From: Bog-532 sp963828445
GTDB taxonomy: Bacteria; Actinomycetota; Actinomycetes; Streptosporangiales; Streptosporangiaceae
Direction of reading: 5' to 3'
Length of the DNA: 64,000 nt
NCBI GenBank assembly: GCA_963828445.1
Contig: CAWHFP010000007.1
Span: 62,001 to 126,000 of the forward strand
Shown here: in pieces, positions 24,807-33,723 of the stretch
How the letters are laid out: each line of letters begins with the position of its first letter
Numbering within the stretch: the first letter of the stretch is position 1
Notes under the pieces: model-generated
What the model was told of the DNA's origin: nothing
Seen by the model: the letters and a program-made list of their open reading frames with translations, nothing else
Database searches by the model: none
Program-made: the position numbers and the translations under genes

Positions 24807-27800
24807 ATGCCTAACACCAACGGTCAGGGCGCTGATCGACGGCGTGGACCGTCCATTCGCCGTCCCCTCTACCTTCTCGTCACCGTCCCCCTGCTGACGG
24901 TGCTCGGCCTGTACGGCTTCGTGCTGTACACCACGGTCGGGGACGCGATCAACCTGGACCGCGCCCCCAATCTGATCAACGCGACCTCGGTTCCCGCCGC
25001 GCAGTTCGACATCAACATCCAGAACGAGCGCAAGGCGTCGATGGTCTATCTGGCCGCTCCGACCGCCGCCAACAAGGCTCAGCTGGCCGCCGCCCAGAAC
25101 GCGACCACCCAGGCCTTCCCCTCGTTCCAGGCCAAGATGACCGGCGCGGCGACCACGGACGCGGCGACCTCGGCCGAGCTGACCGTCATCCATCAGATGC
25201 TCAGCAGCATCCAGGGCCTCAGCAAGATCCGCCCGGCCATCACGGCCCGGGCCATCCAGCCCACCGAGGTGTTCGGGGCGTTCAGCAACATCCTGGTCGA
25301 GGAGCTGCAGCTCTTCGTGAAGGAGAACGCCAGCCTGACCAACGCCAAGGCCGCCACCCAGTCGCTGGCCGTGATCAACAGCACGGAGTCCCGGGAAGCG
25401 CTGGAGCAGGAGGACTCGCTGATGTCGGCGGCGCTGGCCGCCGAGCACCTGGACACGACCACCCGGGTTGAGGTGACCCAGCTGGCCGGCGGCCGGCAGG
25501 CCCTGTGGCAGGCCACCATCACCCGGCTGCAGCCGGACAACCTGTCCGTGTTCACCGGGGCCATGAACAAGTACGCCCCCGCCAGCGTGCAGACCGCCAT
25601 GGCCAATCTCGAGGCCGCGGTCGGCGCCGACACCACCCTGTTCCCGCCGTTCAAGGCGGCCCAGTGGGACCCGGCGGTCAAGGCCATGACGGCCGGCATG
25701 TTCAACGCCGGGGTCCAGGCTTCGGAGTTCGAGGTCAGCCAGGACCATAAGGTCACCAACGCGGCCTGGCGGCGGGTGGCATTGTCCGGCGGCCTGGGCC
25801 TGCTCGGCCTGATCCTGTCCGTCCTGCTGTCGGTGCTGATCGGCCGTCGGATCGTCCGCCGCCTCGACCGGCTCCAGGGCTCGGTGGAGACGCTGGCCAA
25901 CCAGGAGCTCCCGGACGTGGTGGCCCGGCTCCGGCGCGGCGAGGACGTGCCGGTCGACCAGATGACCAGCATCGCCTCGGACCTGGGCAAGGACGAGATC
26001 GGCCGGGTCGGGCGGGCGTTCGACGCGGCCCGGCACACCGCGGTGGAAGCGGCGGTCGGCGAGGCCCGGATGCGGCGCGGCGTCAACGACGTGTTCCGCA
26101 ACCTGGCCCGCCGCAACCAGTCGCTGCTGCACCGCGAGCTGACCGTGCTGGACGGCATGGAGCGGCGGACCACCGACCCCGAGCAGCTCGAGGACCTGTT
26201 CCGCCTCGACCACCTGACCACCCGCATGCGCCGCCACTCCGAGGGCCTGATCATCTTGTCCGGGGCGGCGCCGGGCCGGGGCTGGGTGCACCCGGTCCGC
26301 ATGATCGACGTGCTGCGGGCGGCCGCGGCCGAGGTCGAGGACTACTCCCGGGTCACGGTGACCACGCCGTCGCAGGCCGCGCTGACCGGGCCGGCCGTGG
26401 CCGACGTCATCCACCTGCTGGCCGAGCTGATCGAGAACGCGACCACGCTGTCGCCGCCCTACACCCCGGTGCGGGTGTCCGGGGACATGGCGGCCAGCGG
26501 CTTCGCGGTCGAGATCGAGGACCGCGGCCTGGGCATGGGCGAGGCGCGGTACGCCGAGCTCAACCACCGGCTGGAGAACCCGCCCGAGTTCGACGTGTTC
26601 AACAGCGAGCAGCTGGGCCTGTTCGTGGTGGGCCAGCTGGCCAAGCGGCACGGCATCCGGGTCACCCTGCGCCCGTCGCCGTACGGCGGCACCACCGCCA
26701 TCGCGCTGATCCCGAACACGCTGGTCGGCACCGACGACGGCTTCATGGAGGGCCTGCCCGCCGGGGCCTCGGGCCCGGCGCCGTCCTTCCCGGCCGCCGA
26801 ACCGACCGCGCCCGCCCAGCTCACCGGCGGGCCGTCCTGGGGTGCGCTGCCCCAGGGCAACGGGAACGGGACCGGTGCGGTCCCGAACGGCAACGGCGCC
26901 ACCCTGGCCGGCCCGGACGGCCCGGCCGATCCGTTCGATTCCTACACCAGCCCGAGCTTCAGCGGCGAGCCGTACGCGGCCGCGGGCAACGGGGCCGGGA
27001 ACGGGGCGGGCCATGGCCCGGGCAACGGGACCGGCGACGAAGCGGGCTTCGGCTGGCTGACCCCGAACGCGGAGCGGTCCGCGCCCGGCGGCCAGGACGC
27101 CGCGGGCGAGCCGGAATTCGGCCGTCCGCAGGAGCCCAGCAACCCGGAGGAGGCGCCGCCGTTCGGCACGATCAGCGACGGCCCGTCCGAGACCGGCCTG
27201 CCCTGGCCCTACGACCGCCCGACGCCCGCCGGTAACGGGGCTCCGGCCGGGAACGGGGCGCCGTCCTTCACGCCGCGCGACTCCTACGAGCCGCCGCAGC
27301 CCTCGTTCACGCCGAACGACACCGAGTCGGGCTACCCGGCGCCACGATCGCCGTTCCCGCCCGCGCCGTTCCCCGGCGGCGAGCCGCCCTACCAGCCGCC
27401 GCAGCCGGCGGCCGAACCGTCGTTCCCCGGCGTCCCGGCCGCGGAGGACGCGCCGCCGCAGACCGACTCGCGGCCGTCGCTGCCGCTGCGCCGCCGGTCC
27501 GGGTCGCGGCAGGCCGCGGCGCCGGAGGCACCGCAGTTCGGGTCCGAGCCGCCCGGCTTCAGCCCGGCCCAGCCGCAGTCCACCGAGCCGCAGCCCATGG
27601 AGCCGCAGTTCAGCACGGAGCAGCCGCAGCCGCGGTTCACCCCCGAGCCGGCCGCCCCGGTGGCGCCCGGACCCGTGGATGAGCACCCGGACGGCATACC
27701 CGCCGACGGCGGCGACTACAAGGGGCTGCCCCGGCGGGTGCGCCAGGCCAACCTGGCCCCGCAGCTGCGGGACGCGCCGGCCGCCGCCGGGAGCCAGCCG

Positions 27801-28001
27801 GAGGCCGCGTCCAACGACAACGTGGCCAACCGGTCACCCGATGACATCCGCAGCGCTCTGTCCGCCATGCAGCGGGGCTGGCAGCAGGGCCGCAGCGCGA
27901 CCGGCGAGGGCGCCGGGACCGACAGCGTGGCATCCGGCCACCTGCCACCGGCCGAAGGGGAGGCCAGCGATCCAAACCGCGGGGGGTCCGATGAAGGCTG
28001 A
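24807..28001 (+). CDS. cvnA: Conservon sensor histidine kinase-like protein (CvnA)
   Basis: About 1064 aa from ATG 24807; a GTG at 24738 is an alternative. TM1 near PLYLLVTVPLLTVLGLYGFV, a large extracytoplasmic nitrate/sulfonate-sensing-like domain (about residues 55-325), TM2 (LSGGLGLLGLILSVLLSVLI), HAMP, a dimerisation region (VNDVFRNLARRNQSLLHREL), and an HATPase domain with LLAELIENATTLSPPYTPVR, IEDRGLGMG and SPYGGTTAIALIPNTLVG. There is no classical phospho-His H-box. About 430 residues of Pro/Gln/Gly/Asn-rich disordered tail follow. In Streptomyces such proteins work with CvnB-D as a membrane-linked, GTPase-controlled complex affecting development and secondary metabolism. Confidence 0.9.
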   Translation: MPNTNGQGADRRRGPSIRRPLYLLVTVPLLTVLGLYGFVLYTTVGDAINLDRAPNLINATSVPAAQFDINIQNERKASMVYLAAPTAANKAQLAAAQNATTQAFPSFQAKMTGAATTDAATSAELTVIHQMLSSIQGLSKIRPAITARAIQPTEVFGAFSNILVEELQLFVKENASLTNAKAATQSLAVINSTESREALEQEDSLMSAALAAEHLDTTTRVEVTQLAGGRQALWQATITRLQPDNLSVFTGAMNKYAPASVQTAMANLEAAVGADTTLFPPFKAAQWDPAVKAMTAGMFNAGVQASEFEVSQDHKVTNAAWRRVALSGGLGLLGLILSVLLSVLIGRRIVRRLDRLQGSVETLANQELPDVVARLRRGEDVPVDQMTSIASDLGKDEIGRVGRAFDAARHTAVEAAVGEARMRRGVNDVFRNLARRNQSLLHRELTVLDGMERRTTDPEQLEDLFRLDHLTTRMRRHSEGLIILSGAAPGRGWVHPVRMIDVLRAAAAEVEDYSRVTVTTPSQAALTGPAVADVIHLLAELIENATTLSPPYTPVRVSGDMAASGFAVEIEDRGLGMGEARYAELNHRLENPPEFDVFNSEQLGLFVVGQLAKRHGIRVTLRPSPYGGTTAIALIPNTLVGTDDGFMEGLPAGASGPAPSFPAAEPTAPAQLTGGPSWGALPQGNGNGTGAVPNGNGATLAGPDGPADPFDSYTSPSFSGEPYAAAGNGAGNGAGHGPGNGTGDEAGFGWLTPNAERSAPGGQDAAGEPEFGRPQEPSNPEEAPPFGTISDGPSETGLPWPYDRPTPAGNGAPAGNGAPSFTPRDSYEPPQPSFTPNDTESGYPAPRSPFPPAPFPGGEPPYQPPQPAAEPSFPGVPAAEDAPPQTDSRPSLPLRRRSGSRQAAAPEAPQFGSEPPGFSPAQPQSTEPQPMEPQFSTEQPQPRFTPEPAAPVAPGPVDEHPDGIPADGGDYKGLPRRVRQANLAPQLRDAPAAAGSQPEAASNDNVANRSPDDIRSALSAMQRGWQQGRSATGEGAGTDSVASGHLPPAEGEASDPNRGGSDEG

Positions 28002-28022
28002 TCGAAAACCCGGGGGCAATCG

Positions 28023-28640
28023 ATGACTCCGCATTACGTCAACAAGGGCGGCGAGCTCAGCTGGCTGCTCGATGACCTGGTTAAACGCGTGCCGCAGGTC
28101 GCCAAGGCGGTCATGCTGACCCAAGACGGCCTGGCCATCGGCGCGTCCGCCGGCCTGTCTCGCGAGGACGCCGAGCACCTGGCCGCGCTGGCGGCCGGGT
28201 TCCAGAGCATGGCCCGCGGCGCCGGCGAGCACTTCGGCGGCGGCCGCGTCCGGCAGACCATCATCGAGATGGAGTCGGCGTTCCTGTTCGTCAGCGCGGC
28301 CGGCCACGGCACCTGCCTGGCCGTGCTCAGCACCGGCGACGCCGACATCGGCCTGGTCGCCTACGAGATGGCGATACTGGTCCGCCGGTCGAACGAGCAC
28401 CTGGGGGTGGCGGCCCGGCCCTCGGGGGTGCCGGGCGGCGGCTATCCGCAGGGCGGCAGCAACGCGCCGCACAGTGGGGGCTACCAGCAAGGCGCCCCCT
28501 ATCAGCAGGGCTACCCCGGGCCGGGCCCGGGCACCGCTTACCAAGCCCCGCAGCCACGGGTCGCACCCGCACCGAACTCCGTGTATGCGCCCTACCCGAC
28601 GCCGGCCGGGAGTCCCGGCCCGGCGCCGCACCCGGAGTGA
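28023..28640 (+). CDS. cvnB: Roadblock/LC7 domain protein (CvnB)
   Basis: 205 aa. Residues 8-115 or so are a roadblock/LC7 (MglB-like) fold: LSWLLDDLVKRVPQVAKAVM, TQDGLAIGASAGLSREDAEH, AALAAGFQSMARGAGEHFGG. The rest is a Gly/Tyr/Gln/Pro-rich tail. Such proteins act on the Ras-like GTPase CvnD, either as activator or scaffold. It begins 21 bp after cvnA and overlaps cvnC by four bases. Confidence 0.92.
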   Translation: MTPHYVNKGGELSWLLDDLVKRVPQVAKAVMLTQDGLAIGASAGLSREDAEHLAALAAGFQSMARGAGEHFGGGRVRQTIIEMESAFLFVSAAGHGTCLAVLSTGDADIGLVAYEMAILVRRSNEHLGVAARPSGVPGGGYPQGGSNAPHSGGYQQGAPYQQGYPGPGPGTAYQAPQPRVAPAPNSVYAPYPTPAGSPGPAPHPE

Positions 28641-29023
28641 TTCACGCTATGCCGAGCCCTGAGGAACGCTGGCTGGATTCTGAGGCCGGCCCGATCGTAC
28701 GTCCCTACGCGCTGATCGGCGGCAGAACTCGGCACGCTGGTGAGAAGTTCGACCTGGTCGCGACCGTGAGCGCGACCCACAAGACGATTTCGGATCCAGC
28801 CGCTCTGGGGCCTGAGCAGATGTGGGCGCTGAACCTGGCCCGGAAACCGACCACCGTCGCTGACCTGGCCTCCGAGCTGAACCTTCCGCTGGGAGTCGTC
28901 CGGATCCTGCTCGCCGACCTGCGCGACAGCGGTTTCATCGTCATCCGTTCCCCGGAGGCCGGGCAGGGCCACCGTGACACTTCCATTCTGAGAGAGGTGC
29001 TCAATGGCCTACGGGCACTTTGA
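28637..29023 (+). CDS. cvnC: DUF742 protein (CvnC)
   Basis: 128 aa from the GTG at 28637, which overlaps the cvnB stop; an ATG at 28649 is the alternative. DUF742 signature: IVRPYALIGGRTRHAGEKFD, then a winged-helix-like part with PTTVADLASELNLPLGVVRI and LLADLRDSGFIVI. The molecular role within conservons is unknown. It overlaps cvnD by 20 bp. Confidence 0.9.
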   Translation: MIHAMPSPEERWLDSEAGPIVRPYALIGGRTRHAGEKFDLVATVSATHKTISDPAALGPEQMWALNLARKPTTVADLASELNLPLGVVRILLADLRDSGFIVIRSPEAGQGHRDTSILREVLNGLRAL

Positions 29024-29624
29024 GCCGGCGTCCCCCGCCGGACGTGGACACACGGCGATCAAGATCCTGCTGGCCGGCGGCTTCGGAGTGGGCAAGACCA
29101 CGATGGTCGGCGCGGTCAGCGAGATCAAGCCTCTCCGCACGGAAGAGCCGCTGACCGAGCGCGGGATGAGCACCGACAACACCGCCGGGGTGGAGGGCAA
29201 GACCACCACCACGGTGGCGATGGACTTCGGCCGGATCAGCCTGCGCGAGGACCTGGTGCTGTACCTGTTCGGCACGCCCGGGCAGCAGCGTTTCTGGTTC
29301 ATGTGGGATGAGCTGGCGGTCGGGGCCCTGGGCGCGGTGGTGCTCACCGACACCCGCCGGCTGGCCGACTGCTTCCCGGCCGTGGACTACTTCGAGCGCC
29401 GGGGCATCCCGTTCATCATCGCGGTGAACTGCTTCGAAGGATCGATCAGCCACGACCCGGACGACATCCGGGTCGCCCTCGACCTGGACCCGGGCTTCCC
29501 GGTGGTCCTGTGCGACGCCCGCAGCAAGGACTCGGCCAAGGAAGTGCTGATCGCGCTGGTCGAGCACGTGCTGATGTCAGTCGAGGAAGCCCCGGGTCAG
29601 CCGGAGGCGGCCGCCCGCGGCTGA
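29004..29624 (+). CDS. cvnD: Conservon Ras-like GTPase (CvnD)
   Basis: 206 aa MglA-type small GTPase. P-loop KILLAGGFGVGKTTMVGAVS; switch I region TTTTVAMDFGRI; switch II LFGTPGQQRFWFMWDEL; base-recognition AVNCFEG in place of NKxD, and CDARSKDSAKEV. The NKxD deviation (Asn kept, Lys replaced by Cys) is common in this family. It completes the cvnABCD operon and ends in a 28-bp convergent overlap with the RsbW-like gene. Confidence 0.92.
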   Translation: MAYGHFEPASPAGRGHTAIKILLAGGFGVGKTTMVGAVSEIKPLRTEEPLTERGMSTDNTAGVEGKTTTTVAMDFGRISLREDLVLYLFGTPGQQRFWFMWDELAVGALGAVVLTDTRRLADCFPAVDYFERRGIPFIIAVNCFEGSISHDPDDIRVALDLDPGFPVVLCDARSKDSAKEVLIALVEHVLMSVEEAPGQPEAAARG

Positions 29625-30256
29625 GCGGTACGAAGCCCACGCCGTGACGGGCTCGGTACGGACGTGGGACCCGGCGAAGCGACCTTCGATATGAATAAAT
29701 CCGTCGGCAGGACGGCCCACACGGCTTTACCGTGGCCTTCGATGGGGCTCCAGCCCCACACGGTGCTCAGCGCGTTCACGATCTGCAGACCGCGGCCGCT
29801 CTCCCGGACCCAGTCCGGCTGGCGTGGGGTGGGCGCGTCGTCGCTGGCGTCGATGACCGCCAGCATGACCTCGCTGACCCGCTTGAGCAGGCACAGCTTG
29901 AGGATGTCGGGCTCGGACCGGCCCGGCTGGCTCGGCTGGCTGGACCAGGCGTCCCAGGCCCGCGGGTGCGGGTGGACGTTCGGCCCGTGGTCGGGCCACC
30001 CGGCCGCCTGCGGCACGGTTCCGTGCTGGACGGCGTTGACCACCAGCTCACCGATGATCGTCTCGGCTTCGTCCACGAGTTCGCCGAAGCCCCAGGCCTG
30101 CAGGATCTCGCGGGTGAAGTGGCGGGCCGCGCGGGCCGACTCGGGAGACGCGGCCAGTACACAGGAGGTGACAGCGGGTGTTTCCCACCACGCCGACGGT
30201 ACCGGCAGCAGGGCCGGGGCGTTGAAGCCCGGCTCGGAGTCAGCGGTGCCGCTCAC
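29597..30256 (-). CDS. RsbW-like ATP-binding protein (HATPase_c)
   Basis: About 219 aa from a GTG at 30256 (a TTG at 30262 is possible). GHKL-type ATPase: N-box in ETIIGELVVNAVQHG, G1 in AVIDASDDAPTPRQPDW, G2 in VRESGRGLQIVNALSTVWGW, then HGKAVWAVLP. This is the small anti-sigma/serine-kinase type abundant in mycelial actinobacteria. The loop between N and G1 boxes is long and Trp/Pro/His-rich. It is convergent with cvnD, overlapping it by 28 bp, and divergent from the DUF397 gene. Its partner sigma or anti-anti-sigma is not evident here. Confidence 0.85.
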   Translation of the reverse strand: MSGTADSEPGFNAPALLPVPSAWWETPAVTSCVLAASPESARAARHFTREILQAWGFGELVDEAETIIGELVVNAVQHGTVPQAAGWPDHGPNVHPHPRAWDAWSSQPSQPGRSEPDILKLCLLKRVSEVMLAVIDASDDAPTPRQPDWVRESGRGLQIVNALSTVWGWSPIEGHGKAVWAVLPTDLFISKVASPGPTSVPSPSRRGLRTAQPRAAASG

Positions 30257-30340
30257 AGCCAAGTCTGTCGCCTGTTCATTGCCATGTAGGAGTGCACGTC
30301 AGGACCATGCTGCCTGATACATTGTGCAAGTGCAAGGCCC

Positions 30341-30367
30341 AATGCACGTTCGTTTGGAATGTGCATT
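30341..30367. promoter_or_regulatory. Candidate operator AATGCAC-N13-GTGCATT
   Basis: Inverted repeat in the divergent RsbW-like/DUF397 intergenic region. Further TGCA-centred half-sites stand just left of it (30322-30335). The left arm and flank match the palindrome region at 4365-4375 over 11 bases. Confidence 0.4.
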
Positions 30368-30439
30368 GTGCGATTCTAGATGTACGCGGCCAGTGCTTTT
30401 GGGGGTTCTGGGGGCCGCGTTCACCGAGGGAGCCACGTC

Positions 30440-30676
30440 ATGGATGAGCCGTACAACGGGATGCCGGCCACGGGGCTGGGCCAGCTCAGCTGGCTCAAAA
30501 GCAGGCACAGCAATCCGAGCGGCAACTGCGTCGAGGTCGCCTGCCTACCCGGCGGGGAGGTGGCGGTGCGCAACTCGCGCTTCCCCACCGGCCCGGTCCT
30601 GCTCTACACCCAGGCCGAGATCGCGGCCTTCCTGCAGGGCGCCAAGGATGGGGAGTTCGACTATGTGCTGTCCTGA
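30440..30676 (+). CDS. DUF397 domain protein
   Basis: 78 aa, ATG at 30440 after GAGGGAG. The DUF397 pattern is clear: LSWLKSRHSNPSGNCVEVAC, VAVRNSRFPTGPVLLYTQAE, AAFLQGAKDGEFD. DUF397 proteins are small partners, often antagonists, of Scr1-type HTH regulators in actinobacteria. Here the HTH gene follows, 259 bp downstream; more often the HTH gene comes first and adjoins. Confidence 0.92.
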   Translation: MDEPYNGMPATGLGQLSWLKSRHSNPSGNCVEVACLPGGEVAVRNSRFPTGPVLLYTQAEIAAFLQGAKDGEFDYVLS

Positions 30677-30841
30677 GCCCGGGCGCACCGGACGGTGACC
30701 GCAAATACGGCGCCGTAAGCCGAATTGGCCCCCACGGCGAGCATGTAACCTAATCGAGGTCAGCGCGTGATAGCAGCCGTTATGCCGGACCCCGGAGACT
30801 GGTTCCACTAACGAACTGCTTAACTGGCCGGTAACAAAAAG

Positions 30842-30862
30842 GCATGTCAAAATATGACATGC
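30842..30862. promoter_or_regulatory. Candidate operator GCATGTCA-N5-TGACATGC
   Basis: Perfect inverted repeat with 8-bp arms, 74 bp before the HTH gene start. A second one, TTTGCA-N14-TGCAAA, lies at 30867-30892. Both are placed for autoregulation by the HTH protein. Confidence 0.5.
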
Positions 30863-30935
30863 ACTCTTTGCAATCCCAAGATCACGTGCAAAACTTGACC
30901 ACGCGTTGCTATGTGTCAACGACCGAGGGGTGGCG

Positions 30936-31844
30936 ATGAGCGCGTCCGAAGGCGCTGCCTGGGAGGGGCCGGTCCGGAATTTCGGTCGGCGTGCAAGTGG
31001 GCCGACGGTCCAGCGGATTGTCCTGGGTGCCCAGCTTCGCCGGCTGCGAGAGGCCCGGGAGATCACCACGGAGCAGGCCGCCGAGGCCATCCGGGGCTCC
31101 CACTCCAAGATCAGCCGGATGGAACACGGCCGGGTCGGCTTCAAGGACCGGGACGTCGAAGACCTGCTCACCCTGTACGGCGTGACCGAGGCCAGCGACC
31201 GCGACAGCCTGCTCAGCCTGGCCCGGGAGGCGGGTAACCCGGGCTGGTGGCACGACTTCGGTGACCTGCTGCCGCACTGGTTCGAGCCGTACATCAGCCT
31301 CGAGCAGGCCGCGTCGGTCATCCGCAACTACGAGGTGCAGTTCGTGCCGGGCCTGCTGCAGTCCCCGGCCTACGCCCGTGAGGTCATCCGGCTCGGCCAC
31401 CCGGCCATCAGCGCCGACGAGCTGAACCGCCGGGTCGACCTGCGGATGGGCCGCAAGCGGCTGCTGTCCCGGCCGACCGCGCCGCGGCTGTGGGCCGCGC
31501 TGGACGAGGCCGTGCTGCGCCGGCCGATGGGCGACACCTCGGTCATGCGGGAGCAGGTGGACCACCTGCTGGAGATGACCGCGAACCCGAACGTGACGCT
31601 GCAGATCGTGCCGTTCAACGTGGGCGGGCACTCGGCGGCGGGCGGGCCGTTCTCGATCTTGCGCTTTGCCGAGCCCGAGCTGTCCGACGTGGTCTACCTG
31701 GAGCAGCTGACCAGCGCGCTGTACATCGACAAGCCGATCGAGGTCGACCGCTACCTCGAGGTCATGGAGCGGCTCTGCGTGCAGGCCGAGACCGCGCCGG
31801 ACTCGATCACGCTGCTGGAGAAGATCCGCGACGAGCTGCCCTAG
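30936..31844 (+). CDS. Scr1-family XRE helix-turn-helix regulator
   Basis: 302 aa, ATG at 30936 after GAGGGG. The HTH spans about residues 27-85 (QRIVLGAQLRRLREAREITT, EQAAEAIRGSHSKISRMEHG, then EDLLTLYGV), followed by the DUF5753/Scr1 domain of about 180 residues with YISLEQAASVIRNYEVQFVP, GLLQSPAYAREVIRLGHPAI and VDHLLEMTANPNVTLQIVPF. These regulators pair with DUF397 proteins in development and antibiotic control. A perfect hairpin follows at 31867-31899. Confidence 0.92.
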   Translation: MSASEGAAWEGPVRNFGRRASGPTVQRIVLGAQLRRLREAREITTEQAAEAIRGSHSKISRMEHGRVGFKDRDVEDLLTLYGVTEASDRDSLLSLAREAGNPGWWHDFGDLLPHWFEPYISLEQAASVIRNYEVQFVPGLLQSPAYAREVIRLGHPAISADELNRRVDLRMGRKRLLSRPTAPRLWAALDEAVLRRPMGDTSVMREQVDHLLEMTANPNVTLQIVPFNVGGHSAAGGPFSILRFAEPELSDVVYLEQLTSALYIDKPIEVDRYLEVMERLCVQAETAPDSITLLEKIRDELP

Positions 31845-31866
31845 ATTTTTTATATCGAAGGTCACG

Positions 31867-31899
31867 AGCGAGGCCCCCACCAATGGTGGGGGCCTCGCT
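31867..31899. terminator. Bidirectional terminator hairpin
   Basis: Stem AGCGAGGCCCCCACC with its perfect complement around a 3-base loop, between the convergent HTH and permease genes. No T-run; the hairpin is symmetric and can serve both strands. Confidence 0.85.
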
Positions 31900-31911
31900 T
31901 CGTTATGGCTC

Positions 31912-33507
31912 TCAGTGCGGCGCGCCGGGCAGGCCCTCCGGGGTCTCCGGGACCAGGGTCGGGGTGGCCCGGGTCAGCGTCTGCTTCTTGAAGAAGGCGG
32001 GCAGCGCGATCCGGCAGTAGATGAAGAAGATCAGGCCGGCCAGGGCCGACACGAAGAACACCATGAACGCGCCGCCGATGTGCCAGTCCGGGTAGAACGG
32101 CATCTTCCACGAGGTGTAGCTGTTCTCGGTGCCGACGTCCCAGTCCTCCCACAGGCTCCAGATGCCGGCGAAGTACATGATCACGCCGCCCAGGAACGGC
32201 AGGATGCCCTGCATGAACAGGTCGCGGGGGGTCTTGGTCAGCGTCTTGCGGTAGTACCAGACGCAGGTGAACGCGGTCAGCCCGTAGTAGAGGGCGATGT
32301 ACAGGCCGATCGAGGTCACCGCGTCGGCGATGACGTTGCCGCTGGACAGGTAGTTCATCAGGACGTAGAGGACGATCGAGATCCCGCCCATGGCCACGGT
32401 CGACACGGTGGGCGTCAGGTACTTGCCGTGCATCTTGGCGAACGACTTGGGCAGCGCCTTGTAGACGGCCATGGACAGCGTGGTCCGGGCGGTAGGCAGG
32501 ATCGTGGTCTGGGTCGAGGCCGCCGCCGAGCTCAGCACCATCAGCAGCAGCAGCCGGGTCAGGAACGTCCCGAAGGCGCCGCCGCCGAACACCGCGCTGC
32601 TCAGCACGTTGAGCACGTCGCTGGCGTTGTCCGGGTTGCCCAGGCCGATGCCCTTGGTGCCGATGCCCGCGAACGACTGGGCCGCGAAGATGACCAGCAC
32701 GTAGGTGACCAGCAGGAGCACGGTGGAGATGATCGCGGCCCGGCCCGGGGTCTTGGTGCGGTCCTGCGGTCTCCTCGTTGACCGCGACCGCGGTGTCCCA
32801 GCCCCAGTAGATGAACAGCATCAGCACCAGGCCGCCGACGAAGGCCTGGAAGCTGGAGATGTGGAACGGGTTCAGCCAGGACCAGGCTGGGGCTGATCGA
32901 GACCGACGGGTGGTTGCCGATGCCGACCCGGACCAGGGCCACCACCGAGAACACCAGCAGCATCCCGACCTCGATGGCGAGCAGGACCCGCTGCAGCCGG
33001 GCCGAGACCTCGATGCCGCGGTAGCAGATGTAGGTCATGGCGATGATCCAGACCACGCCGACCAGCAGCACCCAGCCGCTGGTGGGGTTCTCGCCGATGC
33101 CCTTGGCCCCGAACAGCAGGAACACGTACTGGCCCGGCGACCTGGGCCAGGCTGGCCATGACCAGGATGTCGGCCGCGATGATGGCCCAGCCGCCGGCCC
33201 AGCCGGTCTTGGGCCCGAACGCCCGGGTGGCCCAGGTGAACGTGGTGCCGCAGTCGGGGTCGGCCTTGTTCAGCTCGCTGTACCCGATCGAGGTCAGCAG
33301 CATGGGCACGAAGGCCAGCACGGCCACGATGGGCGACCCGAGGCCGACCGCGGCCACGATGAAGCCCAGGGTGGCGGCCAGGCTGTAGGCGGGCGCGGTC
33401 GAAGCCACGCCCATGACGATGCTGGACACCAGCCCGAGGGCGCCGCCCTTGAGGCCCTTGTCGGTCTGCTCTTCGGCAGGCCGCAGAGACTCTTCAGCCG
33501 TGGTCAT
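31912..33507 (-). CDS. APC-family amino acid permease (three frameshifts)
   Basis: About 530 aa after correction, ATG at 33507 (MTTAEESLRPAEEQTDKGLK). A 12-helix amino acid/polyamine/organocation transporter: GLVSSIVMGVASTAPAYSLA, SIGYSELNKADPDCGTTFTW, AGGWAIIAADILVMASLAQV, then in a second frame GWVLLVGVVWIIAMTYICYR, in a third MLMLFIYWGWDTAVAVNEET, and in a fourth VTYVLVIFAAQSFAGI to the stop. The breaks are near 33133, 32883 and 32767, each explained by one extra base. Joined, the parts give one ordinary family member, so I treat it as one gene with sequencing errors. Substrate unknown. Confidence 0.85.
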
Positions 33508-33723
33508 CTGGTGACCCCCCTCCTCGCCTGCTGTTTCATCCGCGGGTGGGCGCATGAACCTTTGACGACGGTTCTAGCACATGATTTCCGTATGGACGAG
33601 GTTTTCAGTTGTAACAGGTACATTTCGCTAACGGAAGCAGTGGGCGATAGGCCTCTGATCTACGGCATCCGTAGCCCCGATGCCGTTCGAAGGCGGTCCG
33701 GGACCGGTCCGTAAGATCGCCCT

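Noticed and set aside
24756..27686. 976-codon minus-strand frame over cvnA
   Set aside because: Antisense shadow of cvnA; no recognisable domain.
31912..33507. Permease as a true pseudogene
   Set aside because: Each of three breaks is a single-base insertion and the rest is perfectly conserved; the same error type hits essential genes in the window, so sequencing error is likelier.
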